A DNA stretch of 64,000 bases from Hymenobacter translucens. Its GTDB lineage: Bacteria; Bacteroidota; Bacteroidia; Cytophagales; Hymenobacteraceae. Numbering within the stretch: the stretch's first letter is position 1; every line of letters starts with the position of its first letter. A program made the translations under genes and the position numbers. The notes under the pieces are model-generated. The model saw only the letters and a program-made list of their open reading frames with translations, ran no database searches and was not told where the DNA came from. Where the stretch lies: NCBI RefSeq assembly GCF_020685205.1, contig NZ_JAJERB010000002.1, forward strand, positions 620,001 through 684,000, in the 5' to 3' direction. This document shows positions 1 to 7,203 of the stretch, one piece after another.

Positions 1-360
1 CGGGAGCCCGATGCCGGCAAGAAGGATGCCCCCTGGCCGGTGCGGGCGGGCGGGCTGGTGCTGCGGCTGTACAAAAACTCTCTTAGCATCGCGTTCTTTC
101 TGCTGTTCTTTGCTTCACTCTGGCTGCACGCCCACGGCGGGGCCAAGGTCTTCAGTCAGGAAGAGATGGACCAGGGCCGGGCGGCTGTGGACACCTGGGA
201 GTACATGACCACGTCTCGGTTCTGGTTTGAGTCGTTCCAGAACTGGCAAAGCGAGTTTCTGAGCATCCTGAGCATCGTGGGGTTTTCCATCTTCCTGCGC
301 CAGCACAAGTCGCCGCAGTCGAAGCCGGTGGACGCCAGCCACTCCGAGACGGGCGAGTAG
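1..360 (+). CDS. DUF6766 family membrane protein, C-terminal part (5' end outside window)
   Basis: The frame is open from base 1, so the gene starts upstream of the window. The visible part begins with a charged linker and DAPWPVRAGGLVLRLYKNSL, then a hydrophobic segment, then SRFWFESFQNWQSEFL and a second hydrophobic segment ending in IFLRQ. DUF6766 proteins of roughly 200 residues consist of two similar halves of this kind, and this is the second half. The function of the family is unknown. It is probably an inner-membrane protein. A GTG at base 40 could be read as a start but would cut the repeat unit, so it is not the real start. Confidence 0.75.
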   Translation, partial: REPDAGKKDAPWPVRAGGLVLRLYKNSLSIAFFLLFFASLWLHAHGGAKVFSQEEMDQGRAAVDTWEYMTTSRFWFESFQNWQSEFLSILSIVGFSIFLRQHKSPQSKPVDASHSETGE

Positions 361-432
361 CCGGGCTCTGCCGGCAGCGTATATTTGCCGGCGGGCGCAG
401 CAAGGCGCTGCTTTCCCTTAGAGCCCGGAGCT

Positions 433-1326
433 ATGCCCCAAGTCAGCGACGAACAGCAGCCGGCGGCTTTTGCCTGGCGGGCCGGGCTGAAAAGCAGCAT
501 CGACGCTATCCTCTACAGCAGCGGGCTGGTGGCCGTGGCCGCTACCGCGCTTACCTGGGCTTCGTTTCGGTACTGGCGGGTGGATATCCCGGCCTCCCTG
601 GCCGCGCTGATTTTCACGGCGACCCTGTTTCTCTACAACCTCGACGGCGTGCTGCCCTACAAATACCGGCAGCAGGCGGTTCTGAGCGAGCGGAAGGTGT
701 GGATGATCAGGCACCGCGGGCAGCTGCTGAAGCTGGCCGTGGGCTGCGCAGCCCTGGCTGCAGGACTGTTCTGGCTGGGCGGCTGGCAGTACCTGTTCCT
801 GTTTCTAAGTCACCTGGCAGCTATTTCCCTGCTTTACTCCCTGCCCGTGGTGCGCGTCCGGGGCCGCTGGTGGGCCCTGCGCGACCTGCCCCTGCTCAAG
901 GTGTTTCTGATTGCCTATGTGTGGTCGGCCGTCACCGTCTGGATTCCGGCCCTGCACCTGGGCCACGCGCCGGCATCGGCGGAGGTGGTGGTGCTGTTTG
1001 CCCGGCGGTTCTGCTTTATCCTGGCGCTGGCCTTCGTGTTCGACATCCGCGACTACACCAAGGACCGCCTGAGCGGCACCCGCACGTTCCCGGGGCTGCT
1101 CGGGGTGCAGGCCACCAAGGGGCTGGCCCTGCTGAGTCTGGCGCTGGCGGCCGTGCTGCTGCCGCCGGGGATTGATACGGCTCAGGCGCTGGTGCTGCTG
1201 GTGCCCACCGCGCTGGCCGGGGCCATTATCTGGTTTGCCGACGAAGCCCGCCCTGACTACTACTACGCCCTGCTCGCCGACGGTGTGATGCTGGTGCAGT
1301 TCCTGGCTGTGTACCTCGTAGTCTGA
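433..1326 (+). CDS. UbiA-like prenyltransferase family membrane protein
   Basis: A protein of 297 residues with about eight or nine hydrophobic segments. It carries weak forms of the two aspartate-rich UbiA motifs: FLYNLDGVLPYK near residue 60 and DIRDYTKDRLSGTRTFPGLL near residue 200. UbiA enzymes transfer prenyl chains to aromatic or other acceptors in the membrane. This Bacteroidota subgroup has no assigned substrate. The ATG at 433 follows a purine-rich GAGCCCGGAG stretch and gives a normal N-terminus; the longer reading frame from 385 runs through intergenic-looking sequence. The first motif has one aspartate where classic UbiA has several, so activity is not certain. Confidence 0.65.
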   Translation: MPQVSDEQQPAAFAWRAGLKSSIDAILYSSGLVAVAATALTWASFRYWRVDIPASLAALIFTATLFLYNLDGVLPYKYRQQAVLSERKVWMIRHRGQLLKLAVGCAALAAGLFWLGGWQYLFLFLSHLAAISLLYSLPVVRVRGRWWALRDLPLLKVFLIAYVWSAVTVWIPALHLGHAPASAEVVVLFARRFCFILALAFVFDIRDYTKDRLSGTRTFPGLLGVQATKGLALLSLALAAVLLPPGIDTAQALVLLVPTALAGAIIWFADEARPDYYYALLADGVMLVQFLAVYLVV

Positions 1327-1788
1327 AGCTTATCAGCCGTTCGGTGAGGACCGCTGAGGCAGCCCGTATCTTTCCGCTGCTGGGCGTGACCCTGGACTGA
1401 CCGGCTAGCTGACGGCGAAATGCAGGAAGTGCCGGGCTCTTGGAAAGCGGACTGCCCGACAAGAGCCCGGCATTTGCGTTTGGATTATTACCCGCCGTAT
1501 CCCGCTCATCAGCAGTTTCTTCAGGCTGCGGCCCTGAACTATCCACCCTGCCAGGACCACCGCTGAGCGGCCGACGTCGTAGATGCTGTTGACGTCGTCG
1601 GCGCGCCGGTAGCGGCCCTCGCGGCCCCGCTTGCAGGAGCTGCAAAGCTGGTTTCACCGCTTCGGGCTGCCCCGTGCTGCCGGGGAAGTGAAGGCACTGC
1701 TCAGCAAACCGCCATAACTTGCTGCCGGGGGAGGACTGAAACACATAATCCCCCTGCAAACAGAAATTAGTTTACGAACACACAGAAC
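1327..1788. other. Intergenic stretch with a hairpin and coding-like debris
   Basis: No intact gene is visible. A strong hairpin lies at 1431-1471. From about 1621 to 1714 the plus strand reads an open tail ending in a stop (LQELQSWFHRFGLPRAAGEV...). From about 1650 down to 1410 the minus strand reads an open frame containing GRYRRADDVNSIYDVGRSAV. Neither has a start codon or a recognisable family, so these may be decayed genes or chance. Confidence 0.35.
1431..1471 (+). terminator. Hairpin downstream of the UbiA-like gene
   Basis: A perfect 12-bp stem (1431-1442 pairs with 1460-1471) closes a 17-base loop and is followed by a short T-containing tract. It lies about 105 bases after the stop codon, in a position suited to a Rho-independent terminator, although the T-run is weak. 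Confidence 0.5.
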
Positions 1789-2709
1789 ATGGCTTCAGGT
1801 TTTTTTGCGCTGTTGGATGATATCTCCGCTTTGGTAAAAGTAAGCGCGGCTAGCTTGGATGATGTGCCGGCCCAGGTAGCCAAGACGACCGGCAAGGTGT
1901 CGGGCATTGTCATCGACGACACGGCTGTTACCCCCAAGTACGTTGTAGGCCTCGACCCCTCCCGGGAGCTTTCCATTATCTACCAGATAGCGAAAAAGTC
2001 CCTGATCAATAAAGTCTTCATCCTGAGTCCGGCGGCTCTGGTGCTTGGGTACTTTGCTCCCTGGGCCATTACGCCTATCCTGATGCTGGGCGGAGCGTAT
2101 CTGTGTTTCGAGGGGTATGAGAAGGTGCACTCTATGTTCAGCAAATCCCACGAAGTGGATGTAGAGAGTGAGCAGGTAAAGGTGATTACGCCCGAGGAAC
2201 TGGAGAAGGAACGGGTGGCCGGAGCCGTTCGCACCGATATCATTCTGTCGGCTGAAATCATGGCCATTGCCTATAGCCAGGTAACCGGCCAGCCGATAAT
2301 AAACCAGATTGCCATCATGCTGGCGGTGGCTGTTTTCATCACCGTGGCAGTTTATGGTTTTGTGGGCCTGATTGTGAAAGCCGACGATATGGGCGTACAC
2401 ATGGCCCAGGATAAATACCACCCCGCTGTGCGGAAGCTGGGGCGCGGTATCGTGAAATTTATGCCGCGCTTCCTGGCTATTCTCAGTTATGTGGGTACGG
2501 CTGCCATGCTGTGGGTAGGAGCCGAAATCATCGCCCACGGCATTCCATTTACCGCTCATCTGCTACATGATCTGGAGCAGTCGCTGGCTCATATTCCAGC
2601 AGTAGCCTGGCTTGCCAAGGCACTGTCCTGTGCGCTTGGCGGATTATTGATTGGTTTCGTAGTTGAGAAAGTAGTGCTGCTCTTCAAAAAAGTTTTCCGA
2701 AAGCAGTAA
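1789..2709 (+). CDS. DUF808 (YedI-like) inner membrane protein
   Basis: A 306-residue protein that begins MASGFFALLDDISALVKVSA and continues with VSGIVIDDTAVTPKYVVGL. This is the signature N-terminus of the DUF808/YedI family, and the length is normal for it. Four or more membrane segments follow: SLINKVFILSPAALVLGYFA, the region around residue 175, and two near the C-terminus. The function of the family is unknown. The gene stands alone, with gene-free DNA on both sides. A weak 7-bp hairpin (2708-2714 with 2732-2738) overlaps the stop and may end transcription. Confidence 0.88.
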   Translation: MASGFFALLDDISALVKVSAASLDDVPAQVAKTTGKVSGIVIDDTAVTPKYVVGLDPSRELSIIYQIAKKSLINKVFILSPAALVLGYFAPWAITPILMLGGAYLCFEGYEKVHSMFSKSHEVDVESEQVKVITPEELEKERVAGAVRTDIILSAEIMAIAYSQVTGQPIINQIAIMLAVAVFITVAVYGFVGLIVKADDMGVHMAQDKYHPAVRKLGRGIVKFMPRFLAILSYVGTAAMLWVGAEIIAHGIPFTAHLLHDLEQSLAHIPAVAWLAKALSCALGGLLIGFVVEKVVLLFKKVFRKQ

Positions 2710-2960
2710 GAAGCTACCGGCTACCCACCCGGCTTCTTTGGCTCTGGGCGCGGTCCCATGCTGCTTATTCTCTCTTCAGGACGCACTAACCGGCAATTCG
2801 TTTGGGCTGCCTATGGCAGGCGGTGTGCTATCAGAAAGGCAAACGTCCCTTCCAAAGCAATTTCAGCTCGCGAGTAAAGCCAGCGGCTCCAGGCGAGTCA
2901 GGTTCACCGGCTTTAGCTAGGTCTACCGATAATGCTGAAAAAAGTCCCTTGAGGCAGCCT

Positions 2961-4481
2961 TTAAAAGTTATCAGCCAGGTCTACTAGCTCTTCCAGTGCC
3001 GGGCCGATGTGCTGCACCAGGTCGCCGGCAATAAGGCCGATCTGGCCGGTTTGAGCGGCGGCCCGGTCGCCGGCGCGGCCGTGGGCGTACATGCCCAGCA
3101 GGGCCGCGTCCAGCGGGGTCAGACCCTGGGCCAGCAGGGCGGTCAGCACTCCGGTGAGCACGTCGCCGGAGCCGCCGGTAGCCATGCCGGGGTTGCCGGT
3201 GCTGTTGAAGTAAAGCGTGCCCTCCGGCGTGCCGAGGCAGGAATGGGCACCTTTCAGAATCACGTAGCAGTCGTACTGCGCGCAAAAGGCGCGCAGCAGC
3301 TCCAGGCGGTGGTAGTCGTCGCGGGCGGGCTCGGTGAGGCGCTCAAACTCCCGGGGGTGGGGCGTCAGCAGGCAGCGGGGCGGGAGCAGGTCGAGCAGGC
3401 CGCGGTTGGCCCCCAGCAGGTTCAGGGCGTCGGCGTCGAGCACCAGCGGCAGCTTCAATACCGTGCACAGTAGCTCTTCCAGCGCCGCCCGGGTATCGTC
3501 GTGCTGGCCCAGCCCCGGGCCGATGCCCACGGCGGAATACGGCCTGAGGTCGGGCAGCTCGGAAATATGGTCTTTGTCGCGGTCAGTGCGGCACATGGCC
3601 TCGGGAACCTGGCTTTGCAGGGTGTCGTAGCCGGCTTTGGGAGCGGCCACCGTGAGCAGGCCCACTCCGCTGCGCAGGCAGGCCCCGGCCGCCAGCACGG
3701 CGGCACCCATCTTGCCGTAGCTGCCCGCCACGAGCAGGGCATGCCCGAAGGTGCCCTTGTGCGCAAACGTCGCCCGGCGCGGCAGGCGGCCAGCCAGCAG
3801 GGCATCCTCCACCAGGTGCATGTCCGCTACCGCCTGCTTTAGAAACGTTCGGCTCAGGCTGATGGGAGCCAGGTGCCACTGGCCCACGTACCGGGCGTTC
3901 TGAGGCAGCAGAAATGCCAGCTTGGGCAGCTCAAAGGAAACGGTGTGCCGGGCCCGGATGATGGGTGAGTCCGAAGGCTGGGGCGAATCAGTCAGCAGCC
4001 CCGAGGGCATATCAATGCTGACTACCCGGGCGCCGGCCTGGTTGATATGCTCCACGACGGCGGCGGCCAGGCCATCGAGCGGGCGGGTAATGCCGGTGCC
4101 AAACAGCGCATCCACCACCAGGGTGCCGGGCTGGATGAGCGGGAGGCTGCCGGCATTCAGCTCCTGCGCAGGAATAGCTTCCGGCAGGCGCTTATGGTTT
4201 GTTTCGAAATCGGTGGAACGCCGCTCGGCGGGCAGCAGAGCCACCCGCACCGCGTAGCTGGCCCCGTGCAGCCGGCGGGCCACGGCCAATCCGTCGCCGC
4301 CGTTGTTGCCCGGCCCGCAGCAGATCAGGATTTCCCCGGCTTCGGCGGGCGTCTGCCGGGCCGTGAGCCAGGTAGTGAAGGCTTGGGCGGCGCGCTCCAT
4401 CAGGTCGATAGAGGCAATGCCTTCTTCCTCGATGGTAGCCTGATCGGCCAAACGGGTCTGGGCGGCGGAAAGAATCTGCAT
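2961..4481 (-). CDS. nnr: Bifunctional NAD(P)H-hydrate epimerase / ADP-dependent dehydratase
   Basis: A 506-residue fusion that repairs damaged NADHX and NADPHX. The N-terminal YjeF epimerase domain (about 1-215) carries ILICCGPGNNGGDGLAVARR. The C-terminal ribokinase-like dehydratase domain (about 225-500) carries KGTFGHALLVAGSYGKMGAA, GIGPGLG, LDADALNLL, LTPHPREFERL and the catalytic NPGMATGGSGDVLTGVLTAL. Domain order and length match the usual bacterial fusion. The ATG at 4481 begins MQILSAAQTRLADQATI, the typical start. It is transcribed toward the gene-free stretch at 2710-2960, where short forward reading frames look spurious. Confidence 0.95.
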   Translation of the reverse strand: MQILSAAQTRLADQATIEEEGIASIDLMERAAQAFTTWLTARQTPAEAGEILICCGPGNNGGDGLAVARRLHGASYAVRVALLPAERRSTDFETNHKRLPEAIPAQELNAGSLPLIQPGTLVVDALFGTGITRPLDGLAAAVVEHINQAGARVVSIDMPSGLLTDSPQPSDSPIIRARHTVSFELPKLAFLLPQNARYVGQWHLAPISLSRTFLKQAVADMHLVEDALLAGRLPRRATFAHKGTFGHALLVAGSYGKMGAAVLAAGACLRSGVGLLTVAAPKAGYDTLQSQVPEAMCRTDRDKDHISELPDLRPYSAVGIGPGLGQHDDTRAALEELLCTVLKLPLVLDADALNLLGANRGLLDLLPPRCLLTPHPREFERLTEPARDDYHRLELLRAFCAQYDCYVILKGAHSCLGTPEGTLYFNSTGNPGMATGGSGDVLTGVLTALLAQGLTPLDAALLGMYAHGRAGDRAAAQTGQIGLIAGDLVQHIGPALEELVDLADNF

Positions 4482-4624
4482 GGCAACAGCTTTAAGGTGA
4501 CGGTGCGGGCCGGAGAGGCAAGGGAATATTGTACTACTGTCCGCTCCGTTTTCGCGTTGCCCGGTGAGCCGGGTGAATAATGAAAACCCGCTATCTTACC
4601 GCTCTACGCCGCTGAAACCAACTT

Positions 4625-5434
4625 ATGACTGCGCACCGCCTGCTCCCGGCTATTGCTTTGCTGCTGCTGGCCTGCGGCGAAAAGAAGGCCGGGCCAGACG
4701 CCCGGGCTGCCGCACCGGTAGCTGCCGAAACGCCTGCCCCCGCTGACACCGCCGCCGTCTCCGCGGCTCAGCCTACCCGCGTGGTCCTGCTGACGGCGGC
4801 CCAGCTGCCCGCCGGGACGGCCCTGCCCGGTAAGCTGCTGGAAGCCCTGCGCTGGACCGATGTCAACGGCGAGAACCTGCTGGTCGTAAGCCGGCGCGGG
4901 CCCCTGAACGAGCCCCGGCCCGGGGAGATGGAGGGGGAGCGGTACGTGGAAATGGCTGCCTGCCAGTACCTGCGCCGGCAGGGCCGGTGGGAACCGCAGT
5001 GGCGCCTGCGCGACGCCGTGCGCAGCTGCCCGTTTGATATGTGGCTCGGACCGTTGCCAGGCTCTACCGCCGTTACCGACCTCGACCACGACGGGGAGTC
5101 CGAAACGACCCTGATCTACAAGCTCACCTGCCGCAGCGACGTCAGCCCCTCGGGAATGAAACTGGTGATGCACGAGGGCGCGGCCAAGTATGCCCTGCGC
5201 GGCCAGATGGTCGTGGCGTATGATTCAGTGCCCGTTGCGCGCCGGGCGCCCCGGCAGATCTGCTGCCTCGACACCCTGAACGAGAAGCGGGTGGAAGCCA
5301 CCGGCGACTACGCCGCCTACCTGGGCCGGTACCAGAACGAGAAGGACTTCCGCGCCGCTCCCCCGGCCTTCCTGGACTTTGCCCGCCAGCAGTGGCGATA
5401 CTGGTCGGTGCAGGATGAGTTCGAGCAGCTCTAA
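4625..5434 (+). CDS. Putative lipoprotein of unknown function
   Basis: A 269-residue protein. Its N-terminus has a short hydrophobic segment ending in the lipobox LLLAC (cysteine near residue 18), followed by a charged and then Ala/Pro-rich linker, so it is probably anchored to a membrane facing the periplasm or surface. The conserved-looking core includes TDLDHDGESETTLIYKLTCR and SPSGMKLVMHEGAAKYALRG. This resembles a Bacteroidota family that some databases label as surface-polysaccharide related, but I cannot confirm that name. No catalytic motif is visible. It stands divergent from nnr and 76 bases upstream of msrB. Confidence 0.75.
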   Translation: MTAHRLLPAIALLLLACGEKKAGPDARAAAPVAAETPAPADTAAVSAAQPTRVVLLTAAQLPAGTALPGKLLEALRWTDVNGENLLVVSRRGPLNEPRPGEMEGERYVEMAACQYLRRQGRWEPQWRLRDAVRSCPFDMWLGPLPGSTAVTDLDHDGESETTLIYKLTCRSDVSPSGMKLVMHEGAAKYALRGQMVVAYDSVPVARRAPRQICCLDTLNEKRVEATGDYAAYLGRYQNEKDFRAAPPAFLDFARQQWRYWSVQDEFEQL

Positions 5435-5510
5435 CCGCGCCCGGGTTCGAAAACTTCCGGGCCCGCTGCGCGTTTGCAAGCTGAACGAACCGACTTAATT
5501 TTCTTTCGAT

Positions 5511-5966
5511 ATGCAAACCTGGAACGACGTCATCCGCCTCGCCAATCACCCGGCCACCCCGCCCCGCCGCGTGGAGAAAACCGACGAGCAGTGGCGCGCG
5601 CAGCTTACCCCCGACCAGTACCACGTCACGCGGCAGCACGGCACCGAGCGGCCCTTCACGGGCGAGTACTGTGAGGCCCACGAAGCCGGCCTCTACGCCT
5701 GCGTGTGCTGCGGCACCCCGCTCTACGACTCCCGCACCAAGTTTGAGTCGGGCACGGGCTGGCCCAGCTTCACCCAGCCGGTCGAGGAGAATGCCATTCG
5801 CTACAAAAAGGACACCAGCTACGGCATGACCCGGGTGGAGGTGCTCTGCAACGTGTGCGACGCCCACCAGGGGCACGTATTTCCCGATGGCCCCGCCCCC
5901 AGCGGACTGCGCCTCTGCATCAACTCGGCTTCAATCAGGCTGGTGAGCGAGCCGCAACAGGCGTAA
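5511..5966 (+). CDS. msrB: Peptide-methionine (R)-S-oxide reductase
   Basis: A 151-residue enzyme that reduces the R form of methionine sulfoxide in proteins. The two zinc-binding CxxC pairs are C64/C67 (CVCC) and C113/C116 (CNVC). The catalytic cysteine is C136 in LRLCINSASI. In the FESGTGWPSF segment, threonine stands where many MsrB enzymes have the resolving cysteine, so this enzyme probably uses another cysteine or direct reduction by thioredoxin. There is no signal peptide, so it is cytoplasmic. A terminator follows at 6002-6036. Confidence 0.95.
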   Translation: MQTWNDVIRLANHPATPPRRVEKTDEQWRAQLTPDQYHVTRQHGTERPFTGEYCEAHEAGLYACVCCGTPLYDSRTKFESGTGWPSFTQPVEENAIRYKKDTSYGMTRVEVLCNVCDAHQGHVFPDGPAPSGLRLCINSASIRLVSEPQQA

Positions 5967-6001
5967 GCTAGGCCCGGGCGTTAGCCGCCTTCCCCGCTTT
6001 C

Positions 6002-6036
6002 ACCGCTGCCGACCTTTGGGTGGGCAGCGGTTTTTT
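6002..6036 (+). terminator. Rho-independent terminator after msrB
   Basis: A 9-bp stem (6002-6010 with 6023-6031) closes a 12-base loop and runs into six Ts. It is a clear terminator 36 bases after the msrB stop. Confidence 0.8.
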
Positions 6037-6129
6037 GTGGCGGTCCGGCTTGAAATATGCCGACCTTCGCACCCCCGCCGTATGTTCTTTGTTCTGCTCT
6101 GACTTCCTACCTTCCCAATCCCACCCACC

Positions 6130-7029
6130 ATGTCTCTTCTCTTCAACGACTTTGCCTCCTGGCAGGCGCACTGCGACGCCACCGGCCAGCCCCTTTACCA
6201 GCCCGTGCTGGACTATGAAATCGAGCAGAAGGGCCGCTCGGAAGAAGAAATCTGGATGGGTCTGCAACGGGCCTACGATGTGATGCGCGATGCCGTCCAG
6301 ACCGGGCTGACCCAGGATATGACGTCCCGCTCGGGCATGATTAACAACGGGGCGAAGAAGATTGCGGCCTCGCCCATCACGGTGCTGTCCCCGGAGTTTA
6401 AGCTGCTCATCACCCGGGCCCTGGGGGCCAAGGAAGTTAATTCCTGCATGGGGCGGGTAGTGGCCGCGCCTACCGCCGGGGCCTCGGGCATCCTGCCCGG
6501 CGTGCTCGTGACCCTGCAGAACCAGCACCACCTTGCCGACCGCCAGATTCTGGAGGGCCTGCTGGTAGCCGCCGGCATTGCCCTTATTATCGAGCAGAAT
6601 GCCTCCCTGGCCGGCGCTGTGGGCGGCTGCCAGGCCGAAACCGGCAGTGCCGCCGCCATGGGCAGCGGGGCCATCGTGTACTGCCTGGGCGGCTCGGTAA
6701 GCGAAACGTTTGCCGCCGTAGCCATTACTATTCAGTGCATGCTGGGCCTCGTCTGCGACCCCGTGGCCGGGCTGGTGGAAGTACCCTGCGTAGTCCGCAA
6801 CGCCTCGGCGGCCGCCATTGCCTTTTCCTCGGCCCAGATTGCCATTGCCGGCGTCGACCCGGTCATTCCCGTGGATCAGTGCGTGATGGCGCTGGGTGAG
6901 GTGGGGCAGAGTATGGAAACCCGCTACAAGGAAACGGCCCTCGGCGGCCTGGCTAATACGCCCCGGGGACGGGAGATTGAAAAGGTCGTGCTGGTGCAGG
7001 ACGTCAACATCCTGCCTGATGAGGACTAG
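6130..7029 (+). CDS. sdaAA: L-serine ammonia-lyase, iron-sulfur dependent, alpha subunit
   Basis: A 299-residue catalytic subunit of the enzyme that deaminates L-serine to pyruvate and ammonia. Recognised by SCMGRVVAAPTAGASGILPG, AGAVGGCQAETGSAAAMGSG and GLVCDPVAGLVEVPC. The 4Fe-4S cluster ligands are probably C167, C209 and C220. Length matches the two-subunit (Bacillus-type) alpha chain rather than the fused single-chain form, which implies a beta subunit (sdaAB) encoded elsewhere, since none adjoins it here. The ATG at 6130 begins MSLLFNDFASW. A very strong hairpin follows the gene. Confidence 0.93.
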   Translation: MSLLFNDFASWQAHCDATGQPLYQPVLDYEIEQKGRSEEEIWMGLQRAYDVMRDAVQTGLTQDMTSRSGMINNGAKKIAASPITVLSPEFKLLITRALGAKEVNSCMGRVVAAPTAGASGILPGVLVTLQNQHHLADRQILEGLLVAAGIALIIEQNASLAGAVGGCQAETGSAAAMGSGAIVYCLGGSVSETFAAVAITIQCMLGLVCDPVAGLVEVPCVVRNASAAAIAFSSAQIAIAGVDPVIPVDQCVMALGEVGQSMETRYKETALGGLANTPRGREIEKVVLVQDVNILPDED

Positions 7030-7055
7030 GCAACCATAGGCGCAGGTGGCGTATA

Positions 7056-7112
7056 GCTTGGAACAAAAGCGGCCGTAACAATTTTTTTGTTACGGCCGCT
7101 TTTGTTCCAAGC
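7056..7112. terminator. 26-bp perfect hairpin with a five-T loop
   Basis: Bases 7056-7081 are the exact reverse complement of 7087-7112, separated by five Ts. It lies between convergent genes (sdaAA and the giant T9SS gene) and contains A-rich and T-rich tracts. It can serve as a terminator, but the stem is far longer than one needs. Confidence 0.7.
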
Positions 7113-7152
7113 CGGCGGTGGCGCCCGACCGAGCCCCGGATGTAAGCACATG

Positions 7153-7186
7153 AAAAAAGCCTCCCGGAGCTCCGGGAGGCTTTTTT
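7153..7186. terminator. Bidirectional terminator, perfect 34-bp palindrome
   Basis: A perfect palindrome with a GC-rich core (GCCTCCCGGAG) flanked by six As and six Ts, 18 bases beyond the stop of the minus-strand giant gene. It can terminate transcription from both sides. Confidence 0.85.
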
Positions 7187-7203
7187 GTGACAGGCCGAAA
7201 GGC

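Noticed and set aside
2738..2987. Short plus-strand frames after the DUF808 gene
   Set aside because: No start context, no family and odd composition; they run into the end of nnr.
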